Source: a virus
Strand: one strand, 5' to 3'
DNA length: 64,000 bases
IMG/VR virus record: IMGVR_UViG_3300035703_000010
Span: 1-64,000 of that record
Position numbers and translations under genes: made by a program. Of the stretch, positions 1 to 8,598 are shown in pieces. Numbering within the stretch: position 1 is the stretch's first letter; every line of letters starts with the position of its first letter. The notes below the pieces were generated by a model. That model saw only the letters and a list, made by a program, of their open reading frames with translations. It did no database searches and was not told the origin of the DNA.

Positions 1-947
1 GTGCCATCGTCGGATTCTCTGTGCAGCTTGCAGAAACTCTTTCGACTCGTTATGAGGATGGTAAGGGTATCATCATCGAAGACCCGGTCATGTATCCTGT
101 TCGTGTCGAACCGAAGTTGGATGGTCTTAGGTGCGTTGCCGTAAAGCATAACGGCGAAGTGACGATGTTCACACGGAATGGTACGGTCCTTGAGACTCTT
201 CCACGAATCAAGTCTTTGATTGAAGCGGCTCCATGGGATGAGTTTGTTCTCGATGGCGAAGTGATGGGTGTGGACTGGAACGAATCAGCTTCTGTCGTGA
301 TGTCTCACAAGAAAGGTAAGGATGATTCGAATATGATCTTCCACGTCTTCGACGCCCTTCACTTCTCTGACTGGCGCGACCAAGATAATCACCTAGACCT
401 CGAGGATCGAGTCGAACTCGTTAAGGAACTCGTTGGACAGGTAGGAAACTCGTCTGTCGTTCAAGTTCCAGGTCGATTGGTCAGTAACGAAAAGGAGTTA
501 CTTGAAGCATATGTCGCCGACACTGATGCTGGCTACGAAGGCATCATGGTGAAGGACTTGGTGGCTCCATACCTCTTTAAAAGATCTTCGAATATTCGTA
601 AGATGAAACCTGTGGCGACATATGAAGGAATTATTGTGGGTCATTATGAGGGCCGCAGGGGATCGAAGAGAGAAGGCTTGTGGGGAGGCTTTGAAGTTGT
701 CCTGCCAAATGGAGTTGTGACTCGAGTCGCGGGGGGATTTACCGACAAGATGAAGGCCGAAATCAATGTTGATCCAAATTCGTGGATCGGTCGAATCGTC
801 GAGATGGAAGGCCAACCTGATCCGCAGACTGGCGATGGTCTCACGAAGGATGGAAAAGTTAGATTTCCTGTGTTTATTCGAGAAAGAGACCCTCGCGACG
901 TCGATCAAAAGGTGGTTGTCGCAGGGCAAACTTATCTCAATAAGTGA
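1..947 (+). CDS. ATP-dependent DNA ligase, 3' part (5' end outside window)
   Basis: Seals nicks in duplex DNA through a lysyl-AMP intermediate. The frame is open to the left edge (first full codon at base 3), so the real start is probably upstream; a GTG at 21 is only a fallback. Seen: ligase motif I PKLDG with the adenylated lysine codon at 114-116, a motif III-like LDGE, motif IV EGIMVK, motif V-like RKMKP, then a C-terminal OB-fold-like region ending in RFPVFIRERDP, which fits motif VI. About 314 residues are visible; small phage ligases of the T7 type are about 360, so little is missing. Base composition is unlike most of the window: the first 60 bases are 50% G+C, against about 25% in a sampled line near 58.8 kb. 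Stop TGA at 945-947. Family assignment is firm. Confidence 0.93.
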   Translation, partial: AIVGFSVQLAETLSTRYEDGKGIIIEDPVMYPVRVEPKLDGLRCVAVKHNGEVTMFTRNGTVLETLPRIKSLIEAAPWDEFVLDGEVMGVDWNESASVVMSHKKGKDDSNMIFHVFDALHFSDWRDQDNHLDLEDRVELVKELVGQVGNSSVVQVPGRLVSNEKELLEAYVADTDAGYEGIMVKDLVAPYLFKRSSNIRKMKPVATYEGIIVGHYEGRRGSKREGLWGGFEVVLPNGVVTRVAGGFTDKMKAEINVDPNSWIGRIVEMEGQPDPQTGDGLTKDGKVRFPVFIRERDPRDVDQKVVVAGQTYLNK

Positions 948-948
948 A

Positions 949-977
949 TTGTAATACAATGTAAATTGTTAATACAA
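949..977. promoter_or_regulatory. Two tandem palindromic elements (candidate operator)
   Basis: TTGTAATACAA (949-959; arms TTGTA/TACAA around one base) is followed by TTGTTAATACAA (966-977). The copies start 17 bases apart, close to two helical turns, and lie between the ligase stop and the lipoprotein start. Two similar palindromes in phase would suit a dimeric regulator. A possible -10 (TATATT 992-997 or TATGAT 999-1004) follows, but there is no convincing -35. The repeat is seen; the function is inferred. Confidence 0.3.
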
Positions 978-1007
978 CTCATCTCATCATGTATATTTTA
1001 TGATCGC

Positions 1008-1024
1008 GTAATCTTGAAGATTAC
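1008..1024. terminator. Short perfect hairpin between ligase and lipoprotein gene
   Basis: GTAATCT (1008-1014) pairs perfectly with AGATTAC (1018-1024) across a 3-base loop. The downstream sequence (ATTTGG) is a poor T-tract, so it is either a weak terminator for the ligase or a 5'-leader hairpin of the lipoprotein gene 25 bases before its start. Confidence 0.3.
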
Positions 1025-1049
1025 ATTTGGTTACTAAATGGAGAAAAAA

Positions 1050-1259
1050 ATGAAGAACTTTGTATTACTTTCAATTGTTTCATGCTGCATTGCTGGATGC
1101 CCTGGTAAGGATCCTGTTGCAACTGATTCAACCGTTTCAGCTGTTGTTACTGCAGAAGCCGCACCATCAGCTGTTCCAACAGCCACTGCATCCGCAGCTG
1201 TCGAAGCCGCACCAGCTCCTTCAGCTAGCGCATCAGCAGCACCAGTTGAGAAGAAGTGA
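1050..1259 (+). CDS. Small phage-encoded lipoprotein with Ala/Pro/Ser-rich tail
   Basis: A 69-residue protein with a hydrophobic signal segment after Met-Lys and a lipobox ending IAGC, so the mature protein would be lipidated on that Cys and attached to a membrane. The rest is low-complexity Ala/Pro/Ser/Thr/Val with a Lys-rich end and no domain. I start at ATG 1050 because GGAG (1040-1043) lies six bases upstream; the in-frame ATG at 1038 would overlap that Shine-Dalgarno sequence and put charged residues before the signal. Phage lipoproteins are often superinfection-exclusion or lysis accessory factors, but nothing here decides the role. It converges on the leftward gene that ends near 1367. 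Confidence 0.72.
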   Translation: MKNFVLLSIVSCCIAGCPGKDPVATDSTVSAVVTAEAAPSAVPTATASAAVEAAPAPSASASAAPVEKK

Positions 1260-1282
1260 AAAAATATAATTGAGTTTTTAAA

Positions 1283-1369
1283 TTATACGGTGACCTCGTC
1301 CTCTAAATCTAAGATACGGACAACATCTTCCGAAATCAGAGTGAAAGCCTCTGCGAGGTCACAAAATCA
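1283..1369 (-). other. In-frame extension past a UGA, with possible structured RNA
   Basis: After the UGA (1369-1367) of the preceding leftward gene the same frame stays open for 27 codons to TAA (1285-1283). Read on the minus strand, GTGACCTCG (1362-1354) begins four bases after the UGA and pairs perfectly with CGAGGTCAC (1298-1290). Inside, CAGAG (1353-1349) can pair with CTCTG (1341-1337) and CGGA with TCCG, giving a branched fold. A stem just 3' of a UGA plus an open frame is the layout of some programmed readthrough sites. It could also be a fixed nonsense mutation or the convergent terminator region. It is not a canonical tRNA: no T-arm is visible. Confidence 0.35.
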
Positions 1370-1639
1370 ATCGATGATTGATTCAATATTAGGTGAGTTA
1401 ATTTTGTCATTTAACAAGCTGTATAGCTTGTTTTTTACAGCCTCATAAAGAGGTTGCTCAAACTCAACATTTGCTAAATCGACTTTGTCATGCTCTTTTG
1501 AAACAAAGTTTCCTGATCCGTCGATAAAACCCAAAGAATAATGAATCGTAACTAGTCCGCTTTCAGGCGTAACTACAAATTGGGTTATTTTCACGGTGTC
1601 TATAACGATTGTTTCTGGACTGTTAAGAGTTAAAGGCAT
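1367..1639 (-). CDS. Small protein of unknown function downstream of the tail fibres
   Basis: A 90-residue protein that I do not recognise. The first half looks beta-rich with alternating hydrophobic residues, and the last 35 residues look helical. It is the last gene of the leftward fibre block, 25 bases after the large fibre, so a fibre chaperone or a small virion decoration is possible; no motif shows it. Shine-Dalgarno match is weak (AAGAAAG well upstream). If the UGA at 1369-1367 is read through, the product would be 118 residues. Confidence 0.55.
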   Translation of the reverse strand: MPLTLNSPETIVIDTVKITQFVVTPESGLVTIHYSLGFIDGSGNFVSKEHDKVDLANVEFEQPLYEAVKNKLYSLLNDKINSPNIESIID

Positions 1640-1664
1640 AATTTAATTATTCTTTCTTAGTACG

Positions 1665-4600
1665 TCATGCAACAATAAAATTGACTTTTAAAGTTCCGTT
1701 TGTTGAATTAGTATTGTGAGCATTACAAATTCTAATATTGAAAGCTCCTGATGTAATAGAGTCTACCATTACATATGGATGACCATCTGTGCCTATTGTA
1801 CCTGAATAATCTCCAATTGTTGCGACGACGACTGATGAACTAGCGACTGCGCTGTTCGTTACGGTAAAGGAAGACGAGCTATTTGCGCTGATGGCCGTTG
1901 AAACTGTTGTGATAACACCTGATGATGAGTTTATCGTAACTCCAGTAGTAATCGATCCAGTTTGAGTTACAGTCGCTTGTCCAAGGTTGAAAAGTTTTCC
2001 TTGCGTTAAAGCTGTGTTCGCAGTTAGAGAAACTCCTCCGCTTCCAGCATTAAGTGTCAAAGACGAAGTGCTATTTGTAGATCCAAGAGTAACTGTCTGG
2101 GCGGCTGCGCCTGTGGCAATGCTTGTAGTTCTGGCTGAAGCGCTAGTACCAATGTTTATTTGACCTGTACCAGCGTTGATTGTGACGGCTGACGCACCAG
2201 TCGATGCTCCTATGGAAACAGCTGAAAGTCCTGTACCTGCTCCGATAGTGATCGTCTGTGTATTGGACGTATTGTTACCGCTGCTTCCAATGTTAATTGT
2301 GTTTGTAGCAGTTGATCGTCCGAACGTCATAGTTCCAGTAGCGTCAGCCGATCCAAATGTATACGTACCTGCCGTTGCGCAAGCTAGAGAAAAATTACCT
2401 GAACCTGTTAGGTTAAAACCGCCTGTTCCTGATCTTAGGATCGTAAAACCTGTGCTGGTCGATAAGCTTCCAATCGTAATATTGTTTCTTCCTGTAGTAG
2501 AGGCAATGTTGACTGTTTGTATAAGGGTACCGTTGTTACCAGCTGCGCCAATATTAATCGTGTTAGAAGATGTTGAACGTCCTAACGTTATCGTGCCTGT
2601 GCCTGTTTCTCCGCCGACAGTATATGTTGTCGATGTAGATCCGGTTAATAACATGTTACCGGTTCCTGCTTCAAGCATTAACGAAGAAGCTCCGAAAATA
2701 GAGCCTACTGTTACTGCCTGAATTGCATCAGCTGTACCTAAGTTAACTGCGCGCGACGAAGGAGTCGTTCCTATGTTTAGAATCGATGCACTTTGAAGAA
2801 GATTGAATGTCGAAGCCGTCGTGTTAAGATTACCGCCGTTTACGTTAACATCGCCAGTAAAAGAAGTTCCGCTGACGGTTGCAACAATAGAATCATTAAT
2901 AGCTAAAACAACTGAGCTATTTGCACCGCCGTCTGTAAGTGTTAATCCAGTTCCTGCGCCTAGAGTTCTTTCGTTAGTCAATGTAGAGTCAGAAGAAATT
3001 ACAACATAAGAAGCAGTCACTGGAGCTATTTCAGAAACGTGTGCTAATTCTCTTGGAACTCCTCCAATTAAGGAATTAGGACGACCAGTCGTCGTGTTCA
3101 TACCTAAATCTCCAGCAGAAAGAGGAGTTGAAGTCGCATTAAACCTAAACAAAGCTCCTGGTGCTGAGCCGCTGACGTTTATAATTCCTGCTCCACCTCT
3201 GATGAATCCTGCATCTTTTGCTTGACCTAACCCAGGTTGGAATCCGACGGTTGTAGATGGCGGGAATAAAAGATCAGCATTATGTTCTATTGTTGTTACA
3301 GAACCTCCTCTAGTCCAACGGTATACTGCTGTAGATGCTTGAATTAGTTCAGCAAAGTCGGTCGTGCCGATTCTAAATGACGGGCTGGTTCCTATATGTA
3401 GAGTTCGTACAGGAGTTGTTGTGTTTATCCCAAGTCTATTGTTGTCAGAATCCCAAACAAAAGCAGAATCTTGTTGAATTATTCCGTTAGCTTGATAAAG
3501 CACGCCGCTAAGAATTGTTAAGTTTGAAGCTCCTAAACTTCCTGTAATCCCAACGTTTCCCCTGAATTGAGTGCCGCTAACAGTGGCAACTATGTTATCG
3601 TTGATTGCTAGCGTAACATCACCTGAAGATCCTCCTCCTGTCAGACCGGTTCCAGCATTAACTGCAGTAATGTCGCCAACCGTTCCATCATTCGTGATTG
3701 TGATTGCACCAGAAGAGCCCGTGGTGATAGAGATACCACTTCCTGCAATGAGGTATGATGTTCCGTTAGTTAATTTTGTTAATGAACCGCTGAGACCTTG
3801 GGAGAACTTCGTTTGGCCGGAGACGGTGTTTGTTCCAGAAGAATTTCCTATGTTTAGTGCTGTCGATGCCGCGCCGGCGAAGTTGACAGTCGTTGAGTTC
3901 GTGTTGAAAACGTTTGCTGTCGTGTTTGAAGTGGAGATTAATCCAGAATCGCCGATCGAAACATCACCGATCGTGAGGATGTTTGTCGTTTTATTATAAG
4001 TAAATTCGGCGTCACCACCGAATGTAGATCCTCCATCGTTGAACTGAACGTATGTGTCTAATCCTCCCGGCGTCGTTGGAGATACACCACCACCTCCTGT
4101 AGAAGTTATGCTTCTAAAGAGACCGCCTTGAACAAACCTAGCCTGAGCTGTATCTGATAGATTGCTTGCATTACCTTTTACTAACAGCGAGGCGACGTAG
4201 ATCGCTCCATTTTGCGTGTTTTTTCCTTCAGTAAATGTTTCTGTTGGAATAGCAGCTTCAGCTAAGTCTAACGAATTGTACGTAGCGTTACCGTAATAAA
4301 CATAGAAAGCTCTATTTGCAGAATTCGGGAACCAATAGACTCTCTGTATCGTAAACTGTCCTGCCGTGACGCTTCCAAGCGTTCCGTTGTTGTTGTACTT
4401 TGTTGGATCGATTACGGTATAACCTGCTCCACCTACGCCGGAATCGATGATATCTGTAGAGCCACTGACATATTCTCTGTATATCTTTGAAACAGTGACA
4501 GCCGTGTCTGTCGTCGACATGACGTAGTTTGGATCGTCTGGATCGACGGTGTAATTTCTGCCTTCCGCATATGATTCACCGGCTGATTTTATTAACGATA

Positions 4601-5423
4601 ATGTAGACCCGCTAGCTGCTAGCACGTGACCAGAAATCTTTAAGGGTCCAAACGCGCGGACGAAATGGCTCGTTTGTTGCGGGACAGAGTATGCTGTAGA
4701 TGGAGTCGTGGCCGTACCGTTCGTGACGCTACCTGATTGGTGTAGCACCTGACCTATTTTGACGTAGTCTAAAAAGTCTCCATTCGTGAATGGCGTTGTC
4801 TGCTGAATAATTCCACCGTTCTGATTAATACCAACGTATGTGATCTGATGGGTCGCGACGTACGTCAACGATTGGCTAACGTAGGTGGGCCATTCGACAT
4901 ATTGCACTGTTGGATACGGATCTGAAATTAATGATGCATTCGGCGCGATGATAAGAGCCGAGCCTGAAGTGATTGAAAACGTTGTCGTACCGTTTTGTGT
5001 TGATAGAACCCCGCCGTGGAGAAGACCCGTCGACATTATCGATTCTAACCAACGAAGACGTGTCGTGTTCGTGTAACCAGTCCCTGGCTGGTATTGAGTG
5101 AAGTAGAGGTCGTTTGTGGATCCTGAGGTATAGATGTAAGAAGCCGACTGATTCGTTGGGATTCTAAGCGCCCCGACTGGTTTCATCTGGATGTATTCAG
5201 AGACGCCGAAGGCCCCAGAAGCGAATGTATCACCTTTGAAAACGATGGATGGGGTATCGGCCCCCGAAGCCGTTGAGCTACCAGAGACGAAGAAGGTGAC
5301 GGTAGGATTTGGAAAAGAAGGGAAGGATGAACCTGGCTGGTTCGCGAATATGACGCTACCTGTAATGCCAATTCTCGAAGAGTTACTAGCCGATCCAGAA
5401 ATATTATTCGCAATTAAAGCCAT
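1665..5423 (-). CDS. Large repetitive tail-fibre-like virion protein
   Basis: A 1252-residue Ser/Thr/Gly-rich, beta-repetitive protein typical of trimeric phage fibres that contact the host surface. Residues 1-60 (start MALIANNISGS, with VTFFVSGSS at 42-50) match the start of the next fibre gene, so this is probably a shared attachment module. Residues 543-578 carry the module GLSGSLTxLxxGTSYLIAG found in all three fibres. Residues 815-860 resemble residues 49-95 of the third fibre. From about 880 to 1130 there are short beads with recurring TINIG and TLNAG elements. The last 70 residues are non-repetitive and may be the receptor-binding tip. A Shine-Dalgarno GGAAGGA precedes the ATG. Which host structure is bound cannot be told. 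Confidence 0.8.
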   Translation of the reverse strand: MALIANNISGSASNSSRIGITGSVIFANQPGSSFPSFPNPTVTFFVSGSSTASGADTPSIVFKGDTFASGAFGVSEYIQMKPVGALRIPTNQSASYIYTSGSTNDLYFTQYQPGTGYTNTTRLRWLESIMSTGLLHGGVLSTQNGTTTFSITSGSALIIAPNASLISDPYPTVQYVEWPTYVSQSLTYVATHQITYVGINQNGGIIQQTTPFTNGDFLDYVKIGQVLHQSGSVTNGTATTPSTAYSVPQQTSHFVRAFGPLKISGHVLAASGSTLSLIKSAGESYAEGRNYTVDPDDPNYVMSTTDTAVTVSKIYREYVSGSTDIIDSGVGGAGYTVIDPTKYNNNGTLGSVTAGQFTIQRVYWFPNSANRAFYVYYGNATYNSLDLAEAAIPTETFTEGKNTQNGAIYVASLLVKGNASNLSDTAQARFVQGGLFRSITSTGGGGVSPTTPGGLDTYVQFNDGGSTFGGDAEFTYNKTTNILTIGDVSIGDSGLISTSNTTANVFNTNSTTVNFAGAASTALNIGNSSGTNTVSGQTKFSQGLSGSLTKLTNGTSYLIAGSGISITTGSSGAITITNDGTVGDITAVNAGTGLTGGGSSGDVTLAINDNIVATVSGTQFRGNVGITGSLGASNLTILSGVLYQANGIIQQDSAFVWDSDNNRLGINTTTPVRTLHIGTSPSFRIGTTDFAELIQASTAVYRWTRGGSVTTIEHNADLLFPPSTTVGFQPGLGQAKDAGFIRGGAGIINVSGSAPGALFRFNATSTPLSAGDLGMNTTTGRPNSLIGGVPRELAHVSEIAPVTASYVVISSDSTLTNERTLGAGTGLTLTDGGANSSVVLAINDSIVATVSGTSFTGDVNVNGGNLNTTASTFNLLQSASILNIGTTPSSRAVNLGTADAIQAVTVGSIFGASSLMLEAGTGNMLLTGSTSTTYTVGGETGTGTITLGRSTSSNTINIGAAGNNGTLIQTVNIASTTGRNNITIGSLSTSTGFTILRSGTGGFNLTGSGNFSLACATAGTYTFGSADATGTMTFGRSTATNTINIGSSGNNTSNTQTITIGAGTGLSAVSIGASTGASAVTINAGTGQINIGTSASARTTSIATGAAAQTVTLGSTNSTSSLTLNAGSGGVSLTANTALTQGKLFNLGQATVTQTGSITTGVTINSSSGVITTVSTAISANSSSSFTVTNSAVASSSVVVATIGDYSGTIGTDGHPYVMVDSITSGAFNIRICNAHNTNSTNGTLKVNFIVA

Positions 5424-5466
5424 TGTTCATCCTTCCGATTTATCTTGATTTAAATAAACGTTAATG

Positions 5467-6822
5467 TCAGAACTTGAGCTGTGGATCCTCATCAAGGTGA
5501 GGAACAGCTTCAAGTAAGAACTTGTAACGTTTACCGGTCTTGTTGAAACGAATTGTCAGCATATCCTCTTCTTCGATGAGGGTATAGTCGCCACGGTCGT
5601 TTCTGAGGTGTAAGTCGCCTGTATACACGTTAGCCCAACGGTTCGTTGCAGAACCAAGGTTTTGAGCATTATCTCCAGAAGGTATAATATCAGAATTGAC
5701 TCTTGCTGTGAATGTAACAGTATCAGAAGTAGTATCACCAAGAGCAACAGATCCAGAAACCCCTAAATCAGCTGCAATCCATAAAGATGTATCACCGTTT
5801 GTCGTAAGAGAAGAATTTCTTAAAACTTTTCCTGTTGTATCATCGAACAATGCAACAGCGTATTGCGTAGACGATCCAGGTCCTGTAACATCTCCAATTA
5901 CTAAAGAGCTTATCGTAACTGCACCATTTGATGCAGATGAGATAGAAATTCCAGATCCCGCGATCATGTATGAAGTTCCATCCATCAAGCGAGTTAATGA
6001 TCCGCTAAATCCGAGGCTTGCAGAAACTATGTTTGCTTGAATGTCGTTTGTATGAAGGTTTGAATAAGATGATATTGCAAAGCTTCCTGTTGCTGATGAG
6101 GTAGTGGTTGCAAATGCAAATTCAGAATTTGTGTTATCCCACTTATTCATTACATTTGTGCCACCAGTCGTAAGGCCTCCAATCCACCCGCGATCTCCGT
6201 TTGTTTGCGCTATCGTACCTGAAGCGAATCCAAGACCAATCACTGAATCTTTGACTTCAAGATTCGTTGTGTTAACAGTAGCCATCGTACCATTAACCGT
6301 AAGATCACCTGTTACTGTTACATTTTTTGAAACAATAAGGTTGTTGTTTACAGTCGTTGTACCGGTACCAGCAGCAGATCCTATTATTAATGCAGTTGCA
6401 GATGAACCGATTGCAACGTTTGTTGCGTTAGCATTGAATAATGTAGCTGTTGCGGAAGTTGTAGTAATATCTCCACCGTTAACAGCGATGTCTCCGCTTG
6501 TCGTTATGTTTCCTGTTGAAAGCGTAATTGAAACTGTGCTTCCTATGGAAACACCAACCGTGCTAGCAGAAAAAGAATTAGTTCCAGTGCTTGGGTTCTT
6601 TACGAGAAGCGTGCCGGAATTTACAAGATCTCCTCCGAATACAGCCCTGTCGATTCCGGTGGCTGCTCCGGACGACGACGATCCTGAAACGAAGAACGTT
6701 ACGTCAGTTCCTGGTAACGATGGAAACAGTGAACTTGGACGGTTCGCTATAATTACTGATCCAGAAACTCCGATGACTGAATTCGATTGTGTACTACCTG
6801 ATATGTGACCGACTAATGCCAT
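5467..6822 (-). CDS. Tail-fibre-like protein with conserved C-terminal domain
   Basis: A 451-residue fibre-like protein. Residues 1-60 match the N-terminus of the larger downstream fibre. Residues 271-306 carry the shared module (GFSGSLTRLMDGTSYMIAG). Residues 385-451 form a conserved terminal domain with RWANVYTGDLHLRNDRGD, which is also present at the end of the upstream fibre. The middle is Ser/Thr/Gly/Asn-rich. The ATG is preceded by CAGGAG at good spacing. Shared ends with different middles point to recombinational exchange among fibre genes. It probably acts on the virion as a short fibre or whisker; no enzyme motif is seen. Confidence 0.78.
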   Translation of the reverse strand: MALVGHISGSTQSNSVIGVSGSVIIANRPSSLFPSLPGTDVTFFVSGSSSSGAATGIDRAVFGGDLVNSGTLLVKNPSTGTNSFSASTVGVSIGSTVSITLSTGNITTSGDIAVNGGDITTTSATATLFNANATNVAIGSSATALIIGSAAGTGTTTVNNNLIVSKNVTVTGDLTVNGTMATVNTTNLEVKDSVIGLGFASGTIAQTNGDRGWIGGLTTGGTNVMNKWDNTNSEFAFATTTSSATGSFAISSYSNLHTNDIQANIVSASLGFSGSLTRLMDGTSYMIAGSGISISSASNGAVTISSLVIGDVTGPGSSTQYAVALFDDTTGKVLRNSSLTTNGDTSLWIAADLGVSGSVALGDTTSDTVTFTARVNSDIIPSGDNAQNLGSATNRWANVYTGDLHLRNDRGDYTLIEEEDMLTIRFNKTGKRYKFLLEAVPHLDEDPQLKF

Positions 6823-6875
6823 GAAAGATTACTCCTGCTGTTATAAAAGCTATTAAATGACAAGAGTAAATATTG

Positions 6876-8480
6876 TCAAGATTCGCTATCGATCGGTTGC
6901 AACATCATTTTGTACTTTTTACCTGTTATATTATTGATAACACAGAGATAATCACGTTCCTCTACGATTGTCCAATCTCCACGGTCGTTTCTGAGATGTA
7001 AGTCGCCTGTATAAACATGACCCCATCTTTTTTCAGACGTTCCTAAAGTATAAGTTGTATCTTCATCTGGTATGATATTACCTTTCATACCAAAAGATCC
7101 AGTCAAAGACAAAAGGTTTGTAGAAGAATTAAAATTTAAATTCGCAGAAGCCCCAAAAGATCCTGCATTATTAAATTGTAACTCAGTATTGCTACCAGCT
7201 GGCGTTCCACCGCCGGTAGATGAAATTGTTACTTGACCGTTTGACGCCGATGATATTGTAACGTTTGTTCCAGCAACAAGATATGAAGTACCATCAGTTA
7301 ATCTAGTAAGAGAACCTGATAATCCAAGAGTTGCTGCAAAAGAACCTGTAACTTCAACGATTCCTCTTCCTATTGAGATTCCTTTATTTACGCGTACTAT
7401 ATCTCCACGCGTAGCATTGCTGGTTGAAGTCCCGTCACCAATGATGAACAATGATGTAGAATTATTTCTTAAATTGTATTGTCCAAAGACATTTTGTCCA
7501 GAACCTGAAGCTATTGTTCCTATACCTGCTGCTAGCGAATAAGTACCTACAGCTTCAGTAGAACTACCTTCAGCATGTGATGCAATTCCAGAAGCTGTTG
7601 TTGATGCGCCTTCAGCATGAGAATACCATCCAGAAGCAATCGTAAATTGACCTTCTGCATGTGAAGCAATTGCTGAAGCTGTTGTGGTAAGTCCTTCAGC
7701 ATGTGAGTAAATGCCAGAAGCCGTAGTATTTGCGCCTTCAGCATGCGCACCAGAAGCAGAAGCCGTAGTGCTAGATCCTTCTGCATGCGCGGCAGCACCA
7801 GAAGCCGTGGTAGTTTGGCCTTCAGCGTGTGAATACAACCCTGATGCGTTTACTAATAAACCTTGTCTTAAAGATCCACTTATGACAACATCGCCACCAA
7901 ATAATGAGCGCTTATCATCCACTCCGCTTCCGCTAATCGATCCTGAGATATAAAAGAATACGTTTGTTCCTTTATCTGATGGAGAATCAATCCCGGCTTC
8001 ATTACCAATGAATGCCGCAGATCCTGTTGTGAAAATGGATCCATTCGTAGTGCTGCTGAAAAAGTTATTGGTAGCTGCAGTAGAAGAGATTGTTACAGAA
8101 CCATTTGAAGAAGAAAATATCGATATGTTATTTCCAGCGATTAAATAACTTGTACCGTCTACTAATGTTGTAAGCGATCCTGAAAGTCCTAATGTATGCT
8201 TCGTAACTCCAGTAAATGTTGATCCGCTGATCGTTGCTACTTCACCATCATTTATGGACAACGTGTAATTTGAATTTGCGCCTCCATCAGTGGCTTTTAA
8301 TCCGATGCTCGGAATAAATCGTCTTTCATTGGATAGTGAAGACGTCAATGATAGAACTAGATACGATGCGTCAGGGTCGCCTCCTCCAGTTGTACCTCCA
8401 CCCCCACCACCAGATGCATAGACAGGTTGCTGCCTATAAAATGAATACGTTTTTCTTAACCTATTTTTATCTTCGACCAT
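6876..8480 (-). CDS. Fibre protein with YadA-head-like 14-residue repeats
   Basis: A 534-residue adhesin-like virion protein, first gene after the late promoter at 8599-8606. It has a poly-Gly stretch (24-29), the shared GLSGSLTxLxDGTSYLIAG module twice (98-133 and 386-421), eight exact-period 14-residue repeats of the form SHAEGxxTTASGxx (217-328), and the conserved C-terminal domain RWGHVYTGDLHLRNDRGD (485-534). The HAEG repeats are the Hep_Hag/YadA head repeat, known to fold as a left-handed beta-roll in trimeric autotransporter adhesins. No clear Shine-Dalgarno precedes the ATG (bases before it are CCCCCAA), so either the start is unusual or translation is weak. A role in host recognition is inferred. 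Confidence 0.82.
   Translation of the reverse strand: MVEDKNRLRKTYSFYRQQPVYASGGGGGGTTGGGDPDASYLVLSLTSSLSNERRFIPSIGLKATDGGANSNYTLSINDGEVATISGSTFTGVTKHTLGLSGSLTTLVDGTSYLIAGNNISIFSSSNGSVTISSTAATNNFFSSTTNGSIFTTGSAAFIGNEAGIDSPSDKGTNVFFYISGSISGSGVDDKRSLFGGDVVISGSLRQGLLVNASGLYSHAEGQTTTASGAAAHAEGSSTTASASGAHAEGANTTASGIYSHAEGLTTTASAIASHAEGQFTIASGWYSHAEGASTTASGIASHAEGSSTEAVGTYSLAAGIGTIASGSGQNVFGQYNLRNNSTSLFIIGDGTSTSNATRGDIVRVNKGISIGRGIVEVTGSFAATLGLSGSLTRLTDGTSYLVAGTNVTISSASNGQVTISSTGGGTPAGSNTELQFNNAGSFGASANLNFNSSTNLLSLTGSFGMKGNIIPDEDTTYTLGTSEKRWGHVYTGDLHLRNDRGDWTIVEERDYLCVINNITGKKYKMMLQPIDSES
7497..7832 (-). repeat. Eight tandem 42-bp units encoding YadA-head-like repeats
   Basis: Eight consecutive 14-codon units, no insertions or deletions. 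HAEG recurs at residues 218, 232, 246, 260, 274, 288 and 302 of the fibre; the eighth unit is degenerate (LAAG at 316-319). The DNA copies have diverged at third positions, so selection on the protein rather than very recent DNA duplication maintains them. Copy-number change by slippage would lengthen or shorten the fibre. Confidence 0.85.
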
Positions 8481-8598
8481 TTGGGGGACAACCCATGAGA
8501 TTGTATTACATATTATGCAGAATTATATCCTACGGAGTAAAATTATTTACTTTTAAACATTGCTTGCCCAATTTTGTGCTGTAATAATAAAAAACGAA

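Noticed and set aside
498-959. Leftward open frame opposite the ligase
   Set aside because: It lies wholly against conserved ligase motifs and has no recognisable protein pattern.
1290-1362. A 73-base cloverleaf-like fold that could be a tRNA
   Set aside because: No T-arm consensus, no plausible anticodon arm and no CCA-like end; kept only as a possible readthrough structure.
1367-1369. Selenocysteine at the UGA
   Set aside because: The structure does not resemble a compact bacterial SECIS, and no selenoprotein family is recognised; readthrough or mutation is simpler.
2176-2721. Long rightward open frames opposite the fibre genes (also 3571-3999, 6104-6808)
   Set aside because: They are mirror frames of Ser/Thr/Gly/Ala-rich repeats on the minus strand; their translations are Val/Pro/Glu-rich low complexity with no start context.
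6856-6876. TGACAA/TTGTCA hairpin and TTGACA-like -35 between two fibre genes
   Set aside because: The stem is only six pairs and the -10 at proper spacing is poor, so neither a promoter nor a terminator can be supported.
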